Assembly (NCBI GenBank): GCA_030146505.1
Contig: JASLCO010000242.1
Coordinates: 1-8,923, forward strand
Direction of reading: 5' to 3'
DNA length: 8,923 nucleotides
DNA from: Moraxellaceae bacterium
GTDB lineage: Bacteria > Pseudomonadota > Gammaproteobacteria > Pseudomonadales > Moraxellaceae
Shown here: positions 1-6,500 of the stretch, one piece after another
Position numbering within the stretch: position 1 is the stretch's first letter
Layout: each line of letters starts with the position of its first letter
Notes under the pieces: generated by a model
What the model was told of the DNA's origin: nothing
Database searches by the model: none
Seen by the model: only the letters and a program-made list of their open reading frames with translations
Translations under genes and position numbers: made by a program

Positions 1-57
1 GGCTTTAGCCGCGAACCTTTTTTAGAAAAAGGTTCGCGGCTAAAGCCGCTCCTACAG
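1..57. repeat. REP-like inverted pair (BIME), truncated by window edge
   Basis: Positions 1-22 and 26-47 are perfect inverted copies (22 bp) around a 3-nt loop, and the right unit continues to 57 with a CTCCTACAG end. Read on the minus strand, that unit starts CTGTAGGAGC and contains its own small hairpin, GCGGC-TTTA-GCCGC. This resembles the GTAG-tagged REP elements known from Pseudomonas and Xanthomonadales genomes, where two opposed units make a BIME. The outer end of the left unit lies beyond position 1. The element begins 2 nt past the oxidoreductase stop, so its hairpin would also form in that gene's mRNA and could protect the 3' end or end transcription. No T-tract after the hairpin can be checked, because the window stops. 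Confidence 0.75.
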
Positions 58-58
58 A

Positions 59-2182
59 TCAAGGAACCATAGGCCGTATACGCACCGGAATGCCGGTCAT
101 GTGCGCCTGGTTGCTGAGCTTTTCAAAACTGCCGGGGCCGGTGGGCAGCAGGGCATTTACATTGCTGCCGGGGTAACGACTGGCCACGCGCAGGCCGGGC
201 GTGCGCCGGTTGCCCCAGCCATGCGTCATGGCCACCACACCTTCGCGCAGGGTCCCGTCCAGCATGACGCAGGCCTCGATTTTCCCCCATTCGTTTTCCA
301 CGCTCACCCGTACCCCGTCAGCGAGCCCCAGGCGCTCGGCATCCGCCGGAAAGACATGCAGGGGATTATCCTGCTGGTTCTTGCGCTTGAGGCCTTCCAC
401 ATTGTGGTACCAGCTGTTCTGCATGTAATTGTTGCGCAGGGAAATCAGCTTGAGCTGGCCCGCCGGCTCCTGCGCCAGCTCGGCAAAAATCGCCCGTGAA
501 CGCGCAAGGGCTTCGGCAAACAAGGGCGGACAGCAGTCCACGCGCTGGTCTTCGGTTTGAATCCAGTCCGAATAAAAACGGCCACCCGCCATCCGGGGCA
601 GGGCCACGGTGTTCTGCGGGGCAGCCTTCACCTTGTCCAGGGAAAGATCGGTATAGCGCAGCATTTTGTTGAGACGGGCAAACACATCCGGCGTTTCGCT
701 TTCTGCAAACACGGAATTGAAACCCAGGGCCTGCTCCAGCCTGCCCAGGATCCACCACTCCTCGCGGCGCTCATGTTGTGGCGCCACCACCGCATCCGTG
801 TATTGCACGAAGGGTTCGTACTGCATGCCAAGGCCGCAGATATTGATGTCGCGGCGCTCCAGCATGTCGGTGCAGGGCAAAAGGTAATCGGCCATTTCGC
901 CGGTGGCATTGCGGAAGAGATCCAGCACTACCACCAGTTCCAGATTTTCAAAAGCCTGGCGCAGTTTTTCTTCCCCGCCCATGGAGAGCACAGGATTACC
1001 AGCCAGTATCACCAGCGCCTTGATGGGACTTTTTTCCGAAACAATCATGTCGGCCAGCAAATTGCCGGGCATGGCACCACGGATATGGCGCAATTCACCA
1101 AACTCGCTGGAGAAAAACACATTGTCCAGACTGGCCTTGCCAGCTTTTGCCGCCGGATAAAAACCCATGGAGTAAAGATTGCCGCCCGGGACATCAAGAT
1201 TGCCGGTGACAAAGCTCAGCATGTTCAGCAGCCAGTAGCAGAGCGTGCCCTGCCGGCCCATGTTCACCCCTGTGCTCATGTGCACGCAGGCGGAGTCCGC
1301 GCTGCCGAATTCCAGGGCTACAGTACGAATCATCGCTGCCGGCAGGCCCACCACCACACTGACCGCCTCGGCACTGTAAGGCGCAATGAATTCGCGCAGG
1401 CCCGCGACATGCTTGCCGTGCTCGCGTATCACGGCCTCGTCAAAAAGACCTGCCTTGTCCATTTCATGCAGCAGCGCCGCCATGAAATAGAGATCGGTAT
1501 CGGGCTTTATCTGCAGCACCTCGCCGGTGGCGGGTGTGGAGGATTCGATATGGCGCGGATTTACAAAATGAATGGTTGCGCCATTCTTGCGCGCCTCGCG
1601 CAACCGCCCCATGGGATCGGCCATGGAGACAAAGCTCATATGCGAGACCTTGGGATTCTCGCCAAAGATGAGCGCGTATTTTGTGTTCGCCAGATCCGGC
1701 ACCGTATGCAGGGTACTGGTGCCGAACACCGCTTCGCTGCCGGCAAATTTATTGGAGCAATCCTGCGTGCCGGAATTGAAAACGCGACGGCAGCCCATCT
1801 GCAGGAAGAAAGACGTCAGCGCCTGCGTGCCCAGGGCATTGAAGGCCGTGGGATTGCCGATATAACCGGCCACGGCATCGTGCCCGTATTTTTCCTGCAC
1901 GGCCTTCAGCTTTTCCGCCACCTCGGCAATGGCCTGCGGCCAGGCCATGCGTTCGAACTCACCGGGCAGGTGGCGGGCATTCTTGCGTTTCTGCGGATGA
2001 TTCAGGCGGTCCGGATCATGGTGGACGGCATCAAAGCTCAGACCCTTGTGGCAGGCAAAACCTTTGGTGACAGGATGTGCCGCATCCGGCCGCAGGCGCT
2101 TGAGGCGACCCTCTTCCACCTCGGCCACAAGGCCGCAGGACGGTTCACAGATGCGGCAGAAAGTGGGGATGCTGGCTGTCAT
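59..2182 (-). CDS. Molybdopterin/[4Fe-4S]-dependent oxidoreductase of the formate dehydrogenase/nitrate reductase superfamily
   Basis: A 707-residue enzyme, close in length to E. coli FdhH. The start at 2182 is chosen because it has an ideal AGGAGG 6 nt upstream and begins just before the Fe-S motif; the frame stays open upstream to 2230 without a comparable site. Cys9, Cys12, Cys16 and Cys44 (CX2CX3CX27C) should bind one [4Fe-4S] cluster, and Lys46 in CHKG matches the lysine that relays electrons between cluster and pterin. Cys142 in TQDCSNK aligns with the Mo/W ligand (Sec140 of FdhH). Residues about 60-480 are the bis-MGD-binding catalytic region, and about 578-707 are the C-terminal dinucleotide-binding domain (MTHGWGNRR). 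There is no Tat signal, so it is probably cytoplasmic. The residue after the ligand is Ser, not the His of formate dehydrogenases, so the substrate is unknown. No electron-carrier or cofactor gene is adjacent. Confidence 0.9.
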   Translation of the reverse strand: MTASIPTFCRICEPSCGLVAEVEEGRLKRLRPDAAHPVTKGFACHKGLSFDAVHHDPDRLNHPQKRKNARHLPGEFERMAWPQAIAEVAEKLKAVQEKYGHDAVAGYIGNPTAFNALGTQALTSFFLQMGCRRVFNSGTQDCSNKFAGSEAVFGTSTLHTVPDLANTKYALIFGENPKVSHMSFVSMADPMGRLREARKNGATIHFVNPRHIESSTPATGEVLQIKPDTDLYFMAALLHEMDKAGLFDEAVIREHGKHVAGLREFIAPYSAEAVSVVVGLPAAMIRTVALEFGSADSACVHMSTGVNMGRQGTLCYWLLNMLSFVTGNLDVPGGNLYSMGFYPAAKAGKASLDNVFFSSEFGELRHIRGAMPGNLLADMIVSEKSPIKALVILAGNPVLSMGGEEKLRQAFENLELVVVLDLFRNATGEMADYLLPCTDMLERRDINICGLGMQYEPFVQYTDAVVAPQHERREEWWILGRLEQALGFNSVFAESETPDVFARLNKMLRYTDLSLDKVKAAPQNTVALPRMAGGRFYSDWIQTEDQRVDCCPPLFAEALARSRAIFAELAQEPAGQLKLISLRNNYMQNSWYHNVEGLKRKNQQDNPLHVFPADAERLGLADGVRVSVENEWGKIEACVMLDGTLREGVVAMTHGWGNRRTPGLRVASRYPGSNVNALLPTGPGSFEKLSNQAHMTGIPVRIRPMVP

Positions 2183-2188
2183 GGCAGG

Positions 2189-2194
2189 CCTCCT
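2189..2194 (-). promoter_or_regulatory. Strong Shine-Dalgarno of the oxidoreductase gene
   Basis: The minus strand reads AGGAGG with a 6-nt spacer before the ATG at 2182. This perfect site decides the start codon over the in-frame ATG at 2230, which would only add a Pro/Arg-rich leader unlike this family's N-terminus. Confidence 0.8.
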
Positions 2195-2393
2195 GCAGGC
2201 GCGGTCTTGTTCTGGCGGGCCGGAGCCCATGATGGCGGCTTTTCACGCAAAAACTACTGGCCACAAATACCAGCGGGGTTTGCCGGCTGCGAATGGAAGT
2301 CCCGGCTATTGCAGCCGCGGACTCGGTGCAGCGTTCGTGCTTGCCGCTCAAGCGCATCACCTGGAATCGTTGCCTTTTGATGACCCGCCCAGG

Positions 2394-2474
2394 CGTCGTC
2401 CCGGCGAAGACCGGGACCCAGGCAGCAGTGATTCCTTCATCGCTTCATGGATTCCGGCCTTCGCCGGAATGACG
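2394..2474. repeat. Palindromic intergenic repeat element, two opposed 27-bp units
   Basis: The units 2394-2420 and 2448-2474 are inverted copies (22 of 27 bases identical) separated by 27 bp. Each has its own 7-bp hairpin with a 6-nt loop: GTCCCGG/CCGGGAC in the left unit and ATTCCGG/CCGGAAT in the right. The outer ends read CGTC and GACG. Four of the five differences between units fall in the stems as two compensated base-pair changes, so both hairpins are intact. It resembles the common proteobacterial intergenic repeat whose translation gives the familiar spurious IPAFAGMT peptide. It may act as a transcription boundary between the lipoprotein and oxidoreductase genes. Confidence 0.8.
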
Positions 2475-2557
2475 ATATCTTTCCTTTCACATCACGCACT
2501 GCACATCACGAAGGCCCCGGTGCGAACGCTTCGCTGAATTCACACCGACAAAGCACT

Positions 2558-3532
2558 TCAGGCGCGGCAGATGCTTTCTTCACGCTGCATCGCCGCTGAT
2601 TTCTTGCGCGGGAACTGCAGCACGCCCTCATCAGACTCGGCGGGCGGCGCCCCCAGGCTGCCCTGCTTGTTCTCCACCGGCACGGTGCGGGTGCCGTTTT
2701 CCACGCGGCCGCGCGTCTTGATTTCCACGCGGCGGTCGGGGCGCAGGCATTCGATGAGCTCGCACTTCACCAGATAGTTCGGGCACTCCTCCGCCTGCGT
2801 GACCGGCATGGAAGAGCCCATGCCGGCCGTTTCAATGGCAGCGGCGGGAATGCCTTCGGCAATCAGGGCCGCTTTCACGGTGGCGGCGCGACGGCGCGAA
2901 AGGTCGAGGTTTTTCTTGTCGGTGCCGATGCGGTCGGTATGGCCCACCACCGTGATCTTGAGGTCACTGGCCTTGCGGCGCTTGATGATGCCGGCCATTT
3001 CGATCACGGCATCCCGGCCTTCCGTGGTGAGATGGTCGTCGTTGAAGCGGAAGGAGGTGTCACTGTTCAGCACCAGCGGAGCAAACACCACCTCGGTGCG
3101 CGTGGCCGACTTGGCTGCCGCTGCACGCGCCTGCAATTCGGCACGCGCTTCCTCCGGCGTGGCGCCGGCGGCAATCAGTGCCTGTTCTTCTTCCGGCGAG
3201 ACGTACACGAAGCCGGCGGGCGCTATGCCTTCATGCGGACCGGAATCGTCCACCACCTGCTCCTCGGCTTTCTTTTCTTCCTCTTTTTTCTTTTCTTCTT
3301 CCTGCTTCAGCTCTTCCGCTTCGCGGATAGCGACCACTTCCGGATCACACTGCTTGATGGCCAGCGCCGGCCGCCATTCGGCCGTGCGCCAGCACTGGCC
3401 TTGCTGGCTGAGCAGGAGCTTGCCCTTGGGCGTGGTGAGGTAGCCGGGCACGCGGCTGGCTACCGGCGTCAGGCTGCAGGCGGTTTGCAGCAGGGAGGTT
3501 CCGAGGGCGACAGCGAGCAATAAACGTTTCAT
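2558..3532 (-). CDS. OmpA-family peptidoglycan-binding (lipo)protein with charged helical spacer
   Basis: A 324-residue protein. The start at 3532 is preferred because GGGAG lies 6 nt upstream and the product begins with a clean signal peptide. Residues 1-18 end LLQTAC, a lipobox-like site with an off-consensus Gln at -3; Cys19 followed by Ser would favour the outer membrane. Residues 47-64 form a CWRTAEWRPALAIKQCDP module whose two cysteines may pair. Residues 70-92 are almost only Glu and Lys and probably a single alpha-helix. Residues about 148-275 are the OmpA C-terminal domain: GHTDRIG, Asp200 and Arg215 match the diaminopimelate-binding pair of E. coli OmpA (Asp241, Arg256), and CLRPDRRVEI matches its end. 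Cys250 and Cys262 match the OmpA disulfide; Cys257 is extra. A 49-residue tail follows. It is second in an operon with the autotransporter and likely ties the outer membrane to the cell wall. Confidence 0.9.
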   Translation of the reverse strand: MKRLLLAVALGTSLLQTACSLTPVASRVPGYLTTPKGKLLLSQQGQCWRTAEWRPALAIKQCDPEVVAIREAEELKQEEEKKKEEEKKAEEQVVDDSGPHEGIAPAGFVYVSPEEEQALIAAGATPEEARAELQARAAAAKSATRTEVVFAPLVLNSDTSFRFNDDHLTTEGRDAVIEMAGIIKRRKASDLKITVVGHTDRIGTDKKNLDLSRRRAATVKAALIAEGIPAAAIETAGMGSSMPVTQAEECPNYLVKCELIECLRPDRRVEIKTRGRVENGTRTVPVENKQGSLGAPPAESDEGVLQFPRKKSAAMQREESICRA

Positions 3533-3538
3533 GTCGGT

Positions 3539-3546
3539 CTCCCTCA
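3539..3546 (-). promoter_or_regulatory. Shine-Dalgarno abutting the upstream stop codon (coupling site)
   Basis: The minus strand reads TGA-GGGAG: the autotransporter stop (3546-3544) runs straight into the lipoprotein gene's Shine-Dalgarno (3543-3539), followed by a 6-nt spacer and ATG at 3532. A ribosome finishing the autotransporter would cover the next initiation site, so translational coupling is likely. Confidence 0.7.
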
Positions 3547-6500
3547 CCATCTGTACTGGAAGCTGAGCACGGCGTTGTGCTCCTGTGTCGTGCTGCTGAT
3601 ACGGCCTTCATAGCCGCCCCAGAGCGCCACCGACTTGCTGAGATACCACTCGCCGCCCAGCGTAAGCGCAATGGCGGCGCTGTCGTTGGCGGTGGCCTTG
3701 ATGATGAAGCTGTCGTTGGCGCCGGCGAAATGCACGGTCTGCTGGCGCTGCGTGTCACCGAAAGGCTGCAGCAGGGCGGCACCGGCAATGAGCTGTGCCC
3801 AGCTGGCGCCCGCTGTCAGCCAGGGGCGCGAAAGCTCTATACCCAGGCCGACTTCGCCGGCCACGTCGCTGGCCGCATCGGCAACAAGACCGGAGGGGCC
3901 GGCACTCGTTTCATCGATGGCATCGCGTTTCAGGAATTGCACATCCAGCAGGGCATAGGGACGCAGGCCGTAACTGCCGAGATGCAGGGCCACGCCCGCC
4001 TCGAATTCCGCCGTGGCCGACTGCACGTCAACCGAGGAATCCGCCTGCGTGGCCACGCTGCCGATATTGCCACTGCGCTTCTGGTCCGTGCTCTGCTGGG
4101 CCAGGGTGAGTGCGGCCTTGTAATGCCAGCCGGAACGGCTTTCCCAGCGCGCATAGCTGCCGAGGAATTCGCCGGTGGCATCGCCGCTGCCCTGGCGATT
4201 GTCGAAATCCAGCGTGCCGGTCATGTAGCCGGCACCGAAGCCGAGGATGAAGTTGTCGCTCCAGTAGCCGTCTATGCCCAGCGCGAGCATCTGGCCGCTC
4301 AGGCTGCTGGCGGCACTGCCGACGGTCTCGTCACTGTCTTCGTTCAGCTTGAAGCCATTGGCTTCGACCCACAGGCCTTCCACCTTCGAAGTGGGGCCGT
4401 CGTAATGCAGGGCACCAGGGCCGCCCGGTGCCCGGCCGAAGGCGGCAGGCGCTTCCGGCATCTGGCCGGCACGCACCGCACCCAGGCTTTTTTCCAGGTC
4501 GGCACTGCTGCTGCCGCGCGAGGCCAGGCCAAGGCGGCTGCTGCGCGCGCTGAGCAGGTGGTTGAAGCGCAGGGCCGTGCGCGAGGCGGCGTTGACCGCG
4601 CTGAGCAGGGTGTCGCCGCTGAGCACGTTGAAGGCGGGACCGACTTCATCGGTGGTCAGGGGCACCACCTCCTGCACCAGCGCATTGGCCGGGTCCTGTG
4701 CCTCCAGCTTGTCCAGCGCCTGCGACACCTGCTGCTGGTTCCAGCTCAGGCCCGGTACAGAGCCGAAAGAGCCGCCATTGCGCGAAAACACCAGTTGCAC
4801 CTCGGTGGGCAGGTAGTTCACATCGGTCTTGAGGAAGGCCAGGTCGTTGATGACCTGGTCGAACTGGTGTGTCGGATCCACTGCCGCCGCCGTCAGGATG
4901 GTGAAGGTGCAGCAGCCGGGCTGCGAATAATCGCCGGGCGCGGGGCGTATGCGCAGCTCACCACCCAGGACCGCCGTGCCTCCCACCACGAGCTTGTCGC
5001 TGACACCGCTGTCATTCACCTCGATTTCCAGCACGCTGCCGCTGTCCATGATGAAGTTGCCGCCGACATTGAGGGTGCCGATGGAATTGCCCGGGGCCAG
5101 GCGGCCACCGGAAGCGAGCGAGAGATTGCCGCCCAGCGTGCCCGTGCCCTGCAAGAGCGCGCCGGACGCCACGTAAAGATCGCTGCCGAGCTGGCCGTCC
5201 AGGCGGATGCTGCCGCTGTTGATGAAGGTCTGGCCGGCAAAGCCGCTGCTGTCGCCGGGCAGGCGCAGTTCGCCCGTGCCCACCACATTGAGGACACCGC
5301 TGCCGCTCAGGCTGCCGCTGATTTCCGCCACGCCGCTGCGGTCCACCACCAGATTGCTGCCGGCATCGAGCTCGGCGCCACCGGCCAGGCTGCCGCTATT
5401 GCCGCCGTGCCCGAGGCGCACCGTGCCGTTGGTGATGACAAGATCGCCACTGAAAAGATGGTCGCCGGTCAGCACGAGTTCGCCCGCGCCCTGCTTCACC
5501 ACATTGCCGTCTCCGGCAATCACGCCGCCGTATTCGGTGAGGTCGTCACGCGCAAAACTGAGCGTGGCGCCGGCATCCACCTGCACATTGCCGATCAGCG
5601 TGCCGACATAGGCCTCGCCCACCTGGAAAGTGCCCTCGGCCACTTCAATTTCACCGGTCTGGTCGGCCACGCCCGTGTAGATGAGGGTGCCGCTGCCGGT
5701 CTTGACGAGATCACCGCTGCCGGTGAGCTGGCCGCTGAAATGCCAGGCATCGCTGCCGGCCACCTGCAGGCGGCCGTTGTTGCTGCCCAGCGCCAGCGTG
5801 CGCGAAAGGTCGCTGGTCAGGCGCAGGCCGCCACCATCGAGCAGGATGGTGCCGGCGCCATAGGCGTCATCGCTGTTGCCGGTGACATAGCCGTCCAGCA
5901 CGGTAAGGCCACCCGTGAAAGTATTGGCGCCGGTGAGGCTGAGCAGGCCGGTTCCCTGCTTCACCAGCTTGCCCTCGCCCAGGAGGCTGTCGCCCAGCGT
6001 GGTGTTGGCCGCGCCATTGTTCACGACCAGGCTGGTCCCGTTGCCGATGCTGATGTCCGCCACGGACGAGACGAAACACAGGCAGGACAGGTCAAAGACG
6101 GACTGGGCGCTGCTGAAGGAGCCGGCCGTGCTGCCGTCACCCAGCAGCACACGGCCGGCCGTGATTTCCATGCCACCACCGAGCCGGGTGTTGCCGGTGA
6201 GGATGAGGTCGCCCGAGCCCTGCTTGACGAGACGGCTGGTGCCAAGGAGTGAGGCCGCAAGGCCCGAGCTGGTGATGCCGCCGGCGGACAGGGCCGTGTT
6301 GCTGCCGGTGTCGATCACACCATTGCCATTGGCAATGCTCACGGGATGCAGGTTGACCGTCTGGCCGTTGCCCAGAAGCCTGAACCCGCCGCCATCGGTG
6401 AGCACGAGCTTGCCCGTTCCCAAGGCATCCACATTGGCCAGCGCCACATAGCTGCCGTCACCGGCCACGATGGTGTCGCCCGTCATGGAAGAGCTGGCAC

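Larger units (their letters stand above)
2183..2557. other. Intergenic region between the OmpA-like lipoprotein and oxidoreductase genes
   Basis: This 375-bp gap separates two minus-strand genes. It holds the oxidoreductase Shine-Dalgarno, a palindromic repeat (2394-2474), a 7-bp inverted repeat CGGCTGC/GCAGCCG with a 20-nt loop (2284-2317), and a small GCGAA/TTCGC hairpin near 2525-2535 without a T-run. I see no convincing sigma-70 promoter for the oxidoreductase and no clear intrinsic terminator for the lipoprotein gene. The plus-strand frame that crosses the gap contains the IPAFAGMT-type peptide that this class of repeat produces by chance and is not a gene. Confidence 0.6.

Noticed and set aside
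2247..2263. Sigma-54-like TGGC/TTTGC pair upstream of the oxidoreductase
   Set aside because: The GG and GC elements are 14 bases apart, not the required 12, so a sigma-54 promoter cannot be supported.
557..2380. 607-codon plus-strand open frame opposite the oxidoreductase
   Set aside because: Its translation is His/Gln/Ala/Gly-rich with no recognisable domain, while the minus strand encodes a clear enzyme with all motifs. Long antisense frames are expected in GC-rich genes.
2488..2510. CACATCACG repeated twice
   Set aside because: A 9-bp repeat spaced by 5 bp with no further copies; too short for a CRISPR or a convincing operator.
2046..2537. 163-codon plus-strand frame crossing the intergenic gap
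   Set aside because: Its end contains SWIPAFAGMT, the peptide produced by chance from this kind of palindromic repeat and often mis-annotated as a hypothetical protein.
3283..3290. AAAAAAG slippery heptamer in the purine tract of the lipoprotein gene
   Set aside because: The reading frame divides it as AAA AAA G, not A AAA AAG, and there is no obvious downstream stimulator, so programmed -1 frameshifting is not supported.
3577..6252. 891-codon plus-strand open frame opposite the autotransporter
   Set aside because: It is an Ala/Gly/Arg/His-rich translation of the reverse of a repeat-rich gene, with no signal peptide or domain. It is a shadow of codon bias in the real gene.
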